This document shows, one piece after another, positions 23,501-35,720 of a stretch of 64,000 bases of DNA. Numbering within the stretch: position 1 is the stretch's first letter; each line of letters starts with the position of its first letter. Source of the DNA: Taxillus chinensis (Eukaryota > Streptophyta > Magnoliopsida > Santalales > Loranthaceae); the NCBI GenBank assembly GCA_023512835.1, contig CM042092.1:53388400-53452399 (forward strand), given 5' to 3'. A program made the translations under genes and the position numbers. The notes beneath the pieces are model-generated. The model was not told the DNA's origin. It saw only the letters and a list, made by a program, of their open reading frames with translations, and did no database searches.

Positions 23501-25641
23501 TGTTGGGAATATAGGATTTGATGAAGCTGCCAAAATATAGTCTAAGTCTGGAGACTCGAAGAATCGAAGGTCGTAGGGTCGAAGAGTTGAGTTCATAAAA
23601 GTGAAACTGTCATAGGACGTATTGGCAAGAGACTCGTAGACTCGTAGGGTCTGGAGACTCAAGGCGAAATAGTGACAGAACATTGCGACTCGTAGATCTA
23701 GGCTCGGAGGTCGTAGAGTCATAGTACAGAAAAGAGAGCGTTACTGCAAGCATCGATAAGTTCGGAGACTCGTAGAGTCGAAGAATTTTAAAGAACAATA
23801 ACTAATGCTAAATGACTCGTAGACTCGTAGCTCGTAGAACTGTAGAGTCCCTAAAAACACTTAAATCAATTAACAGAACTTAAACTGCCATTAGACTCGA
23901 AGACTCATAGAGTCGTACAGTCGAAGCCTTCGAACACTGTTAAGAAATTAGGACTCGTAGACTCGTAGGTTAAAAGTCGAAGAGTCGAAGCCTTCGAACA
24001 CTGTTAAGAAAACAGGACTCGTAGACTCGTAGATTGAAAGTCGTAGAGTCGAAGCCTTCGAACACTGTTAAGACAACAAGACTTATAGACTCGTAGGTTG
24101 AAGGTCGAAGAGTCGATGCTATAAAGATTGGCAAACAAATGAAACTGTAACTCAAGGGTCGTAGAGTCGTAGAGTCGTTGACTCAAGGGATACAGTTATT
24201 CTAAAGAAATTACCAAACTTACAGACTCGGAGATCGAAGGCTGAGAGTTATAGCTGAAGGGTCGTTGCCATACGGAGACTCGGTTTATGAGCATCTGCAA
24301 AAGACTAAGGAAGAAAAGCAAAGTTTAAGACTCGTAAAATCGAAGATTTTCAGAGCCACTTAGTCAAATAAAGTAAACTGAGAAACCCGAAGGTCGTAGA
24401 CCCGCAGAGCTAGGGTCGCAGACTCGTAGCGATAACAATAGGTAGATTGGGTTGACTACGAAGAAGAAGTCACTCTAAGCGCCGTTCAAAGAGTCACAGA
24501 CTCGTAGAGTTGTAGACTCGCAGAATCGTAGACCTCAGTTAATAGAGTGACACAAAAAACTTATCCAACCTGAACTCCAACCTCGAAGACTCGAAGATAT
24601 GAGTCGTAGACTCGCAGAATCGTAGACCTCAGTTAATAGAGTGACACAAAAAACTTATCCAACCTGAACTCCAACCTTGAAGACTCGAAGATATGAGTCG
24701 TAGACTCGCAGAAACACTGTAAAGCCTGAAGCAAACTTTCAGCACTTCCAACAGGCTCTAACTGAAATCTTCGAGTCACCAAACCAACGAGGCATCTACC
24801 TTTGAGGCAGACTTACAACCTTAACCCTATTCACTTAGCCATATCGTCAGCTAGGGTTTGTACAGTAAGCCTGCGCTGTCCCGAGCAGTTGAGCGCATTG
24901 AATGACTCATTAATTGCTGCCAACTACCATCCACGGATGAACGCCCAAGATCGACTGCATGCCAAATACGTAGTATGAGCATCTAATCTGCAAATCAGAG
25001 CAGATCAACCCATCCCCTGACATTCCGCATTTTTAGTGGTGAGAAGTCAGTCTGTCGGGATGGACAACACGGCACACGAGCCCTTTGACCTTAAAAATAT
25101 ATCTCTCACTCACTTAACGACAAAATCAAGAGTTTAATCTCTCTCTCTCTCAAAACAAGGAAACACACAGAACACAAGACAATGGTTATGACACACTTGA
25201 AATAAATAATCCTAAGCAAAACCAAAACAAGAGAGTTCCAACGCAGGAGAGAGAGACTCGGAGAGAATCCTTCCAAGTGTTGTGCGCCACGTTGAACCAA
25301 GAACAAGAGTAATCCATCTGATCATTCAAGAACTTCTTGTTCATCAAAGATCTAGCACTTCCATTAAGTCTAATCTTTGTGTTATTTTCCACACGTTGAT
25401 CTATCATACACCATCACTTTCACAACTGGGATCTGTTGAGAAAAGAACATTTACTCTTATCTCAGTTTTGTCTGATAGTTCATCATCACTCACGATATCA
25501 CTCACAATACTACTGTCGTCTTGTCCATAAATACTTCAATCATATTCATCTGTAGACGAATTAAAAACCAGCTAACAGTCTAGCTTCTGCAAACGAAGAA
25601 AGTCTATTTACCCCCCCTCTAGACTCACTTTGGGACCTACA
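23501..25641 (+). repeat. 3' LTR of element D
   Basis: 2141 bp, a close copy of 4452-6479. The extra length is largely one 94-bp tandem duplication: GTAGACTCGCAGAATCG begins at 24512 and again at 24606, whereas the 5' LTR has a single copy near 5430-5560. It ends CTAGACTCACTTTGGGACCTACA-like sequence and is followed by the AAAAC target duplication. Confidence 0.95.
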
Positions 25642-25646
25642 AAAAC

Positions 25647-26016
25647 AAAAAAAAAACAAAGAAATGTTTTCAATAAAAAAAACAAAACAAAATATTTAGG
25701 ATTTCCTTAAACACTTAGGGTAAATCAAACTTAATCATAACCTTGACAAATAATTTAGCTAAATAAAAAGCATAGAAGTTTTTAGGGAAACAATATTACC
25801 TTGAATAGTGAAAATAAATAGACACCTTATCTTCCTAAAATAGATATCAAAAGGGCACTGTATGGGTACTAATCCTTCTTTACACGTAACCAACTTCCGA
25901 ACTCTTTTTTGATAACGCAGACCACACCTTAAACTACTCAATGTAGAGGGTATCCAACTGTACCCTAAAAATAGTTGGTGACAACTCTAAATTTCTCACC
26001 ATTGGTTTATGGCTTT
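25647..26016. other. AT-rich flank between element D and solo LTR
   Basis: Poly-A-rich then AT-rich sequence. No supported ORF, RNA gene or repeat boundary apart from the target duplications on each side. Confidence 0.6.
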
Positions 26017-26021
26017 GAGCC

Positions 26022-27631
26022 CCCACGCCTGGATTTCCAACCCGAGGAGACCAGACGGACTCCCTTTTACCCACACGGAGGGCAAAGGGGTAAGGATACA
26101 AATCAAGAATTTAGCATTATAAAACTTTCACAATACATTCAAGAAAAATAAAGTCCATCAAAGCCGTCCACAAACCAATAACAAAGCGCTCTTTATTACA
26201 AAGTCCTCTTTTTAATCCATCCCCATTGGGGTTACATCGCCTCCCATAAAAAAATAACATAAACAAGAAAAGTAAATAAGGTCCTCCACCTTGGTGTATC
26301 CACCTAACGCCCGTAAGTTCCCCGGAAAAACAAACAAACACAAGAGGAGGGGTGAGCAACCACGCTCAAGAGGGATCATGTCTCCCCAACCCATCCCATG
26401 TTCCTAGCATCTACATGCCATGTGTACAAGTGCAGTGTTGTGTTACAATAATTTCAACAAATATAATAACAACCACATCAACAATTCACAATCCTCCACC
26501 GCCACACAGCTAACACTTTAACCACAAGTGATTTAACCGCCTCTTCAGGCCAAGTGATTTAACCGCCTCTTCAGCCAAGTGATTTAACCGCCCCCAGCCA
26601 AGTACCACCCAAGCACACAACACACATGGTCACACAAGCATACAACCAAACCATTCAAGGCATGAGCAAACATCCAAAGATACATACATACACTAAACCA
26701 CAAGTCCACCACACGACATATTACCAAACACTTAATGGGCATATACACACGCCTAAGTTCACACGCACTTCATCAAACATGTACAGCATGTCGCAGGCAT
26801 TTTATCAAACACTTTTCATGCATCACACAAACACCAGAAACACCAAAATCGCCATTAAGGCCAACATTCATATAGAGGTCACACCTATATGAATTTACAT
26901 ATAAATAATATAATATTCTGGCCCTAGACCCCAGGATGAGGAGGATTTAGAAGAACGTAATCCCTACCTTAAAACAGATCTTCCTTGCTCCCCGCTAAAC
27001 GCCGTCCTCCCCACGCAAGATGCTCCCAGAAAGAACCAAGAACTCCCCTTCCTTCTCTCTCTCTAGCCTCTCTCTCAACGACGGCGGCAGAACCTAAAAG
27101 AACCCTAAACCTAAAACAGAGGGCTTCTCCTCCTTATATAGACAACACAACATCAAAACGACGTAGTTTTGATTAAGTGAATCCCCAAAGATCAAAACGA
27201 CGTAGTTTTGATCACACAAGTAAGACCTTTCGCACCCCCTCCCACCCCCCAACAAATACTTCAACATGGTCCTTTGGAGAAAGTTCCTTAGAATGTCAAA
27301 ACCAAGGGAACCATGCAAAAATAAGCCAGACGCCAATTTGCACGTGAATTCCCCAATTCACGGCACCTCCATATGGACTCCAAATGCTCTCAAACTTCAC
27401 CCCTAGCTTCCTTGCATCATTAGAAGACAATTACACTTGCACGGAATTGGACCCATGTACTACCGCACCTATACATGTCCATTTGGCCTGAAACTTCATT
27501 GGTAGATGAGGACATCATTCTAAGCATCTTTCCTTTTGAACGTGAATTCATTGGAGTCCATTTACTAGGTCAAAATCTAGAAAAACTCTACTCAGGAGGC
27601 AAACCGACTAACTCAAGGTACGGGTCTTACA
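26022..27631 (-). mobile_element. Solo gypsy LTR
   Basis: About 1610 bp with the same order of motifs as the LTR at 13409, flanked by GAGCC at 26017-26021 and 27632-27636. The plus-strand left end is decayed (CCCACGCCTGG instead of TGTCACGCCCCGG). It retains both ACGT palindromes (27150-27171 and 27188-27209 region) and a TATA box on the minus strand, a minisatellite of about 26 bp (AGTGATTTAACCGCCTCTTCAG, 26525-26595), and many small deletions, for example in the hairpin near 27337. Older than element F's LTRs by appearance. Confidence 0.85.
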
Positions 27632-27636
27632 GAGCC

Positions 27637-27910
27637 CACCCCAAAGGGCGTTAAAAAATATTGATGTATTTCATATTTGAATTAAAAGTAATAAAATATG
27701 TAAATGATATTATTAGTTTAAATATTAATATATTTTTAATTAAATAATATTTGATTGGATCACATAATCATAAATTAACTTATTAATAAATTTAAAACTA
27801 ATTAATTTATATTTTATATCAAAATAGTAATATATAGTACATTTAGTTTTTATTATAATATAAATATATATACTATGTAATTACTTTTATTTTTAAAATA
27901 AAATATGTAC

Positions 27911-27950
<40 letters not shown>

Positions 27951-28401
27951 TATGTGATATAATAAGTATATATATTATTTACATAAGTATAAACATCAAA
28001 CATCAAAACAGAGTTAGCATGATGGTTTCACAGCTTACATGTAAGAGGGAGATCATGAGTTTAAAACTTTATGATAATATTATATTTTACTTAATTTTTA
28101 GACGAGCTAAGCGTGGTACATATATATTTGAATTCACATAGACGAAATAAATTGCCATCTCTATGCTATACATCCATCATGATCTCCCTCCCCCACCAAT
28201 GAGCCCATGGATCGTTATCCCAAAAAACCCACCACAGATCCACGTTGGCATTAGGTTGAAGACAAAAGGAATGTGGACTCTGTTATTAGGAGAGTAGGTT
28301 GGTTGGTATTTCATTTTGTAACTTAGAACTCTTCAGCCTTGGTTTGAATGCTGATCCTTCCAAACAATATTAATTAAATTCAGACCATTCCAGAACCCAC
28401 C
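27637..28401. other. AT-rich intergenic sequence with ATT microsatellite
   Basis: Very AT-rich, with an uninterrupted TTA/ATT run at about 27915-27949. No supported gene. Short ORFs here are low complexity. Confidence 0.6.
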
Positions 28402-28410
28402 GCCAAACAC

Positions 28411-29668
28411 GGGCATGGATCCTCAACGGTGGTTTTTATTACGGTTCTTTTACGGTAAAACAAAACGTTATCGTTTTGAAAAAAAATAATGAAAATAAAA
28501 AAAGCCACACGCGCACTCTCTCCCTCGAAGCTTGAACGACGTCGTCTTTTTCCAACGTTCCTCGCCACTTCATAATAGCCGGAGGACCATGGCCTCCCCA
28601 GCTCACCCATCTCCATCCTCCTCTTCTCTCTCCCCTGGACTCAGTCCACACTAAATCAAACCAAACAACCATGGCTCTGGTCACCCGATCTAACCCCTCT
28701 CTCTCCCCGACGATGCGCCGTGGCTGCCGCACACTCCATTCACGTTTTTCTTTTGGTATTTTTTTTTGTCATGGAGTTTTCCAACAAAAAAAATTCTCTC
28801 TGAATGTTGTGATTTTGGTTTGTTGGTGTTTGCATCTGGTTTGTTTGTGATTTCCCTTATGGTATGCGTTTCGTATCAAATATCACTCTGTTATCTCGTG
28901 TGTTGGTTCCTGCTTGCGTGTATGATATCTTGTTTGAATTGAGATTACATGACTGCCTGCTTGTGTTGATCGTTTTTTTGATTGATGCTTGCTGCCTATG
29001 TATCCGTATTTTGCCAACCCTTTTGACATCTGAAAGATCCAAACCGGCTAAGACCACAAAATAAAACTCCGTCCAAACAAAATAAATTGAAGTCGTGTTT
29101 GTTCATATCCCTTGATTATACTGCCGTCTCTTTCTATCTCAGTCTTGTTTTTCTGGTTTTTACTGAAATGAATCGGATTGGCCACCTTATCTTGATTACA
29201 TGACTGCCCACTATGTTGACCTCCCTCACGCACATTCACCATCTGATTATTATTATTATTATTATTACAATAGAACATTGGTTAAAAGTTAATTGATGAA
29301 AGTCTTATCTATTTGTTTTATCTCCATATTCTTGCTAGTAGCTCACTTTTTTTCGTATGAGATAAATCAGTATAGACATAGATCAAACATCAAAACATAG
29401 ATCGGATGATCGGACCATGGTTGTTTGGTTTGATTTGGTGTGGACTGAGTCGAGGGGAGAGAGAAGAGGAGGATGGAGATGGGTGAGCTGGAGAGGCTGT
29501 GATCCTTCAGCTATTATGAAGTGGCGAGGAACGTGCAAGACGTTGGAGAAGATGACGACTCGAGAGGGCGTGTGACTTTTTTTATTCTTATTATTTTTTT
29601 CAAAACGATAACGTTTTATTTTACCATAAAATAATCGTATTAAAAATCACCGTTGAGGATCCGTGCCT
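28411..29668. mobile_element. MULE-like element with long terminal inverted repeats
   Basis: 1258 bp. Left arm 28411-28692 and right arm about 29398-29668 are inverted copies (for example GGATCCTCAACGGTG at the left outer end against CACCGTTGAGGATCC at the right). Flanks GCCAAACAC at 28402-28410 and 29669-29677 are an exact 9-bp duplication (10 bp if the next G is counted). Long TIRs plus a 9-bp duplication are typical of Mutator-like elements. The middle (28693-29397) has no transposase, so it is non-autonomous; it contains T-rich, intron- or UTR-like sequence and a short ATT run (29248-29269). Confidence 0.85.
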
Positions 29669-30101
29669 GCCAAACACGCGCACATTTAATTATTTAGGTG
29701 TCTTATTAGCGAATGAGATTTCTCCTAATTCAGAGGTAACATACGGAACCTCTAGCTAATTACTTATTTACAACGTCACATGCAATGTCCGTGAGGCATC
29801 CACGTTGATGATACGTGTAATGGGGCCACTACCCAGCCATACTCCCCATCCGAATGAGGAGGGTGAAGAAAACGGAAAGAAAAAGCCTGCGCCGAAACGT
29901 AAAGGGGGCAAGTTTGTTAATTTTGGATTACTTCTCTAATCGCATCAGACCCGTGTTCACTTGATAATGAATTTTGTACGTTTATTTCTATTTTGATGTT
30001 AATGAAGGTTTCCTACAACTTGTAGCATTATTGTGTTACTGTGTCTCTGCCGCCATGTGAATGGATTAAAGAAGATATTTTGCGGACGAAATACCTACTA
30101 A

Positions 30102-30242
<141 letters not shown>

Positions 30243-30469
30243 TCATCTCCCCTATGCGTGCCGACAGGAATTCACCTGGCCACGTGGTACGTTATTTCAA
30301 AATATCTGCGTTGGATGGATGATACATCGGTATAGCTAGTTGGTCCGCCGATTGATGTTTCATGAGAAGGGAGCGACCTTTTGGCTGTTACGTGTTTGTC
30401 ACCACTCCTGCCCGATCTCCAATAATTTCAGCTTCCGCATTTGATCCTGATCCTGCGGGATGACAAAGA

Positions 30470-30812
30470 TGATCATGCATGCATGGCACATGCTTTTTAT
30501 TATGATTCATTATCTTGTTAGTTCAAAAGATTAAAATGTAGTAGCTTAGTTATGTTAAAATTAAAATTTATGAGTGCTAATTAACTGGTGAGAATTATAT
30601 ATAAGTTTTTACTCACACCTATATATGCACTGTGTGCTTCTGTGTGAAGGCTAGCTAGCCATACTTGCCTACCCTTTTTAGTGTTCATTGGACCTGAACA
30701 CACTTCGTGCCCATGCACTTACATACACCTCCAATATCTCATTAGTAAATAATCCTCAATCCTAGACCTACAGAGAAAGGCCCTGCCCTTCCGTCATCAC
30801 TTGCGCTAAATA
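30470..30812 (+). promoter_or_regulatory. Putative promoter and 5' leader of the RING-H2 gene
   Basis: A TATA-like ATATATAAG lies at about 30596-30604, roughly 210 bp before the ATG, which would give a leader of about 180 bases. RY-type CATGCATGCATG lies at 30474-30485. The start codon context AATAATGGCC fits plant preference. No experimental start is known; this is inferred from motifs. Confidence 0.45.
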
Positions 30813-31331
30813 ATGGCCTCAAACCATGCCCCGCCATCCTTCAGCTGGCACTATACGGAGCTCGCCAAGCCCGTTACATTACAAGGCCATTACGTCCTTG
30901 TCCGAGTTCTCATTATCGCCTTCACCCTCGTCTCCGCCTTGCTATTCGTTTTAATCTACTGTACTTGTCCTCGGCGCCGCAGATGGAGCCACAACGTACC
31001 CAGTGCTGCCAATAATAACCGTACAACCGTGGTGGTGGTAGTCGCCTCCGGAAGTCTTTCACCAGCTTCGAACCAATCGCGTGGGCTAGACGCGGCCGCC
31101 ATCGGCGAGCTACCTATGTCCTTGTACCGTTCAGAGACGACAGCTGAAAAAGAAGAGTGCTCCATATGTCTGGGTTTGTTCGAGGAGGATGAGAAGGTAA
31201 GGGTATTGCCTGACTGCCACCACACTTACCATTTGGAGTGCGCGGACAAGTGGCTCAGTACCCACTCCACCTGTCCACTTTGCAGAACCTCCCTCGCTAG
31301 CTCTACAGCGTGTCAGCATAGACATTCGTAG
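30813..31331 (+). CDS. ATL-type RING-H2 finger E3 ubiquitin ligase
   Basis: A single-exon ORF of 172 aa, intact from ATG to TAG. ATL proteins are membrane-anchored E3 ligases that pass ubiquitin from E2 to targets, often in defence or hormone signalling. Visible features: a short N-terminus; one membrane segment at about residues 28-50; a basic stretch (PRRRRW, 53-58) just after it; a GLD motif at 91-93 followed by IGELP; a canonical RING-H2 with C116, C119, C135, H137, H140, C143, C154, C157 and the E2-contacting W147. Length, lack of introns and motif order match small ATL members. It is the only intact host gene here, bounded by a MULE-like element upstream and retroelements downstream. 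The exact orthologue and target are unknown. Confidence 0.95.
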   Translation: MASNHAPPSFSWHYTELAKPVTLQGHYVLVRVLIIAFTLVSALLFVLIYCTCPRRRRWSHNVPSAANNNRTTVVVVVASGSLSPASNQSRGLDAAAIGELPMSLYRSETTAEKEECSICLGLFEEDEKVRVLPDCHHTYHLECADKWLSTHSTCPLCRTSLASSTACQHRHS

Positions 31332-34153
31332 TTGATGAACAGACATTCCTAGTTGATGAATCTACCACGCTTTGAGAAGATAATTACTTCACGAGCTCTC
31401 ATGAGTTATGGAATCCGGGAAAGAGTCGGGTCACAGGATCAACATGAACCGCAATCTTTTTTTACAATTAATTACAGGAGACTATTGCAAGGTAAAAGCT
31501 TTTATTGTATGCCAAGTAACCATTTCACATATGCCACTTTTATTGCATTGAGGAAATACAAAGTAAAAGCTTTCTCAAACTCCCCATCCTGTTGTCATCA
31601 CTCCCTATTGCCAAATTGTTTTATTTAGTTGAAGCAAGGGAGTAAGACAATCTTAAGTGAATGTGCCACTAGCTATATGTTGGATATTATTTATTTAATA
31701 CTTGTGTATGCTTTAATATAATAGCCAACTTGTGTATTTGATCTATTACATAGATTTGTTATTCTAAACTTATATGTAATATTTATAGCAATTCTGTTAC
31801 AAACTTAATAAGCTTAAACTATTAAAGCTAATTTATGTAAGCAGCTAGCGAGAGAGAATTGTAAAAACAGTGTTCTTTATCAAAGCTAGTTTTTTCATTT
31901 TTCTGTGCGGCCTCGAGAGAGAGGGGGGGAGAAAAGAAGAAAAAAGAAAGAAACCACCTTGAATTAGTGTTTTGTGTGAACAAAAACTGCACGGTTATCA
32001 TTGGTCAATGATCCTACGGTGCAATGAAACAATTGCGAAAGGTGTTCGCAATTGCTACGGGCCTTCGACGTACGTACGGTATTTCGTTGAAGGGAAAAAT
32101 GAGGGTCGGTGCTAAATTTAGCTTTATATATTTAAAAATTATTTTCGGGAATTGAATTTATGTATTTTCTGTTTTAAAAAAATTGTATTGAATGTTTTTT
32201 CATAAGCAAAAGCGGAAGAAAACAGCCGAAAAGTGTTTCTTCTTCTCCCCTTGTCCAATCCGTGCATGGCCATCTTCTGTTTTGCTGAAGTTCACTAGAG
32301 AAATTCAAATTTTTAAGACTACACGTATATGAATCAAACGTCACTTCACGAATATGTACCAAACAAAAAAGTGAAGCAAAACAAAAAGGGACTCGAGTTG
32401 GTCTTCCTCTCTCTCTCTCTTCCTTGGTCAACATCATTTGCACAGTGCTTCTCCCTACCGCCGACAGCGCCGCTGCCTGCCGCGATACTCCTCGCAGCAA
32501 AAAAGGCCAAACAGGTTAAATGGTCGCATTTGGATCATTATCAGACTCATTGGTACAGGGTTGGCCCTGGACTTTGAGATGCCTACGCGAAATCATACAA
32601 TGAGACCCCTATAGCACATTTAAACGGAGTCCTACAAATGAGGCCGCCGGCTTGAATTATGAGAATTCAGAATTAAGATGAATGAGAAGCACCTCCAACA
32701 AGACCAACACATTGCATCCCCATATCCCTCCACCATTCCTCTCTCACACACAAACAATGGATGAGCCATTAGTATATCATAGCAGATATTTAAATTAATG
32801 GCTTCAGTGATAATTCACGCGCATTTTCAATTAGGTATAGATTTTTAGAATGGTTAAAATAATACATTCACATTCTGAAGAATTATATTCTCAAAAATAC
32901 ACAGCCTCCCTCCCATTATATCCTTGACGTCCTCAATATGAGAGCTCACCTATAAACTATATAACTTTTAGAAGTTCAACTCAAGCATGTCAGGAATGTC
33001 ATCACAAGCACTATCACATTATGTTCATTGCTTACTAGTCAAAGAGAAGCGTCGAAGAAATTTTCACATAATGGAATAGTATTTGAAGATTTATAAGTGC
33101 ATATAATTGCACAAGTAATATAATGGATAATTAAGTCCAGTTATCGAATCCTAAGAAATGTGATTGAATAGAAATTCTATTTTATCTCAGATAGTTGAAA
33201 TTGATTATTGATTTTTGTTTTCTTTTTAAAGTCAAATCACAGAATTCAAATTATAAATACAATTCTAAAAAATTAAAATTAATTCAATAATCAAATTTAG
33301 AGTTTCTGTTTTATGCGGAATAGATTGGAGTTTGAACTTTATTTGATGTATTTTATAATAATAACATAATCTGCAAAATTCACGTTCGTAGCTGTTTTTC
33401 ATCTATTACTCAATCATTAATGCATGAGCTAGTCTCTTTCAAGTATAATAGCTCTGTGTATACCCTAACATGGAGGCAGGTGACTCATTAATTACTGAAT
33501 TGTTTAATTTAGATCTAGCATCATACCACTCTTGATTTGATAACCTAGGTTTTACACTGATTTTCACATATTATGCAATTCCTAATTTGATCATCTTGAG
33601 TTTCTAGTAATTATATTTCATCTTTCAATCCATCATATAAATACCTAAAATACATAACAACATGGTTTATATCATTCCATACATATATTCAAGACTTTCA
33701 ATAAATAACAAACAATATGAATTTGTAGAATATTCCAGTTAACCCATTACATCAAATTTCATCTTAACCTTGACCAAGGGGTTTTAAGCTAGCATACTGG
33801 ATTCACAAAATACAAAAGAGAAAGAATACATGACTAAAGGAAAAAGAAGGTAACTGTGACTGCTTGAGTGTGGATTTGACCCCACTGATGTCTTGCTCTC
33901 GACTAGTAGTGTTTCAGAGTATTGCAGATGCTTTTATCTTTCATAAACTCCCTGAATTCAACCCTCCAAAAGTGTTGACGAATTTTGAGTACTTTTCTAT
34001 TTTTTCCAACCCCTCTCTCTTCCAAAAACTCTCGTTAAATAGCCTTCAACAATTAAGGCTATAGTAAAAACAAAAATGCATCCCCTTCGCTGAGTTTAAT
34101 CACAGTTCTAAAGGTGTAAACCACTGCAACTTATGCAACTGTCTAATTAAAAA
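31332..34153. other. Gene-poor AT-rich region downstream of the RING-H2 gene
   Basis: No gene I can support. A perfect hairpin CAATTGCGAA (32030-32039) / TTCGCAATTG (32045-32054) is present. Near 32551 GGTACAGGGTTGGCCCTGG resembles a hAT terminus, but no partner end was found. From 33110 to 33790 the sequence (GTTATCGAATCC and AT-rich text) looks like decayed retroelement spacer, without boundaries. Short ORFs at 32174-32577 and 33864-34064 lack family features. Confidence 0.5.
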
Positions 34154-34234
34154 TGTTGGTCTAGGATGTTGTGCTACAGACTTGGAAATAGTGCTAGTTG
34201 GCTCGGAATCAGTGTAAATCTAACAGAAAACAAT

Positions 34235-35720
34235 TTGGTCGGGTGAACTAAAGCTTCACCCGATCATCTTCAAAACTTACCCGACCAGAAGAGAAAGTGA
34301 TATAGTTGTACTTGAATCAAAGGAATATGACTTAATCCTACTTGGTCAAGTGAACATGCCTTCACTCGATCATCTTCAAATCTTACCCAATGAGAAGGGA
34401 AAATAATACAAAGTGGCTTGAATTGACAGCGCATATCTTCATTACACTTGGTCAGGTGAACTAAGAATGGCAATGGGGCGGGTTTGGGATGGGTCATCCC
34501 GACTTCGACCCCGTCCCATCTAACAAAAACCTGTCCCAAACCCGTGACGAGTCAAATAAACCCATCACAAACCCGTCCCAATTAAAAAAACTTAACTCAA
34601 ACCCGCCCGAATCCAAATAAAACATTTACAAGCATGATATGTATAAAATAGTTAAAATATATTTTTATTGTCTATACTGGATGTATTTTCTACCACATAT
34701 ATGCATACTCTATTTTATATATTTTATTGGTTCTAAAAATGTTTTCGTTGTTTGCATACTATCTTCCAATCAAATGGTGCATTAGAGTATATATCTAGAT
34801 ATCTAGAATAGAATAAAAAAATGAAGACAATGAAAAAAGTACTAAATTTTGAACACTGTCTTGTCTAAAATTACGGCAAATAAAAGTGGCAACGAAAAAA
34901 ATAAGACAATAAAAAGAAAAAATTGAAACACATAAATCTGAAAAATCAGACTATCAATTATCAAAACACATAAATTGGAACTTGAAATAATAGAAGAAAA
35001 AGAATACACGCTCATCAGTTACGATTACACGTTGCCATTGGCTATTATGTAGAGAGAGAGAGAGAGATCGATGGAGGTAGAGTTGAGATTGGGAGACAGT
35101 GATGAGATCGAGGGAGGTTGAGAGAGAGACTGATAGGATGAGAAGAAATCGATAGAGATTGTGCTGCTGAGAAGAGATCGAGAGAGGTTGCGCCTCCGAG
35201 AAGATCGCTTGAGAGAGAGAGACAGAAGTTCGATACAACGACAATCACTTGGGCTACAGGCTGCAGTAACCACTGAAGAGATTGAGGTGCGAGAGCGAGA
35301 GGCTGAGAGAAATACATATGCACGGCGGATTGAAAGGAATCTTACAAAACTAGGTCATCAGCCGCCGAATAAATAATATATTAATATATAGTACACTATA
35401 GTTATTATGCATAATAATATGTTTATATATAATAATATATGAACACTAGAACTGGATGCCTGGATCACGTGTGGCTTAATTTATGTATAATAATATGTTT
35501 ATATATAATCGGGTCGGGTCGAGTTTTCAATACATAACTTGAACCTGTCCCGAACCAGATTAGGTTTTCAAAATATATTATTAAACCTGCCCTGAACCCG
35601 ATTATGATGACTTGAAACCCGTCCCAATAGGGTCGGGGCAGGTACCCGATTTGACTCGAAAAATTGCCATTCCCAAGGTGAACAAGCTTTACCCGACTAT
35701 CTTCAAATCTTACCTGACTA
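34235..35720 (+). repeat. 107-bp tandem repeat, three units, third split by hAT
   Basis: Units start TTGGTC at 34235, 34342 and 34448 and contain a GTGAAC...TTCACCCGA inverted pair followed by ATCTTCAAATCTTACC. In unit 1 the arms TCGGGTGAA (34239-34247) and TTCACCCGA (34255-34263) are perfect. In unit 3 the hAT-like element sits in the loop between the arms. Confidence 0.8.
34462..35675. mobile_element. Non-autonomous hAT-like DNA transposon
   Basis: 1214 bp, flanked by the 8-bp duplication AGGTGAAC (34454-34461 and 35676-35683). Terminal inverted repeats TAAGAATGGCAAT and, inverted, TGGGAATGGCAAT match in 11 of 13 bases. An 8-bp duplication with short TIRs beginning T-R-R-G fits the hAT superfamily. 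No transposase; inside are GA-rich sequence and subterminal CCCGTCCC/CGGGTCGGG-type motifs. Confidence 0.88.

Larger units (their letters stand above)
4452..25641 (+). mobile_element. Copia element D, Sirevirus-like, 21.2 kb including nested insertions, with extra Ulp1-like ORF
   Basis: The element starts TGTTGGGAAT at 4452 and ends CCTACA at 25641. The flanking five bases match: AAAAC at 4447-4451 and 25642-25646. Order: 5' LTR, PBS, gag, protease, integrase, RT remnant, RNase H, long spacer, extra ORF, multiple polypurine tracts, 3' LTR. The LTR end CACCCCCCCTCTAGACTC, the TGTTGG start and the repeated purine tracts are hallmarks I associate with Sireviruses (family knowledge). Nested inside are a truncated gypsy element (13409 to about 18129) and a solo gypsy LTR (19814-22069). 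Without these it would still be about 14 kb, long for a copia element, which fits the extra ORF. Confidence 0.92.

Noticed and set aside
28864..29064. 66-codon ORF in the MULE-like element interior
   Set aside because: Short, hydrophobic, opposite ORF of the same length on the other strand, and no family similarity that I recognise.
32174..32577. Overlapping ORFs on both strands
   Set aside because: No recognisable domain, no start context or conserved motif; AT-rich intergenic setting.
32551..32590. Possible hAT terminus (CAGGGTTGGCCCTGG)
   Set aside because: No matching inverted end or 8-bp duplication was found within several kb.
33110..33790. Retroelement-like spacer (GTTATCGAATCC region)
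   Set aside because: Resembles noncoding parts of plant retroelements, but no LTR, PBS, ORF or target duplication could be placed, so no element is called.
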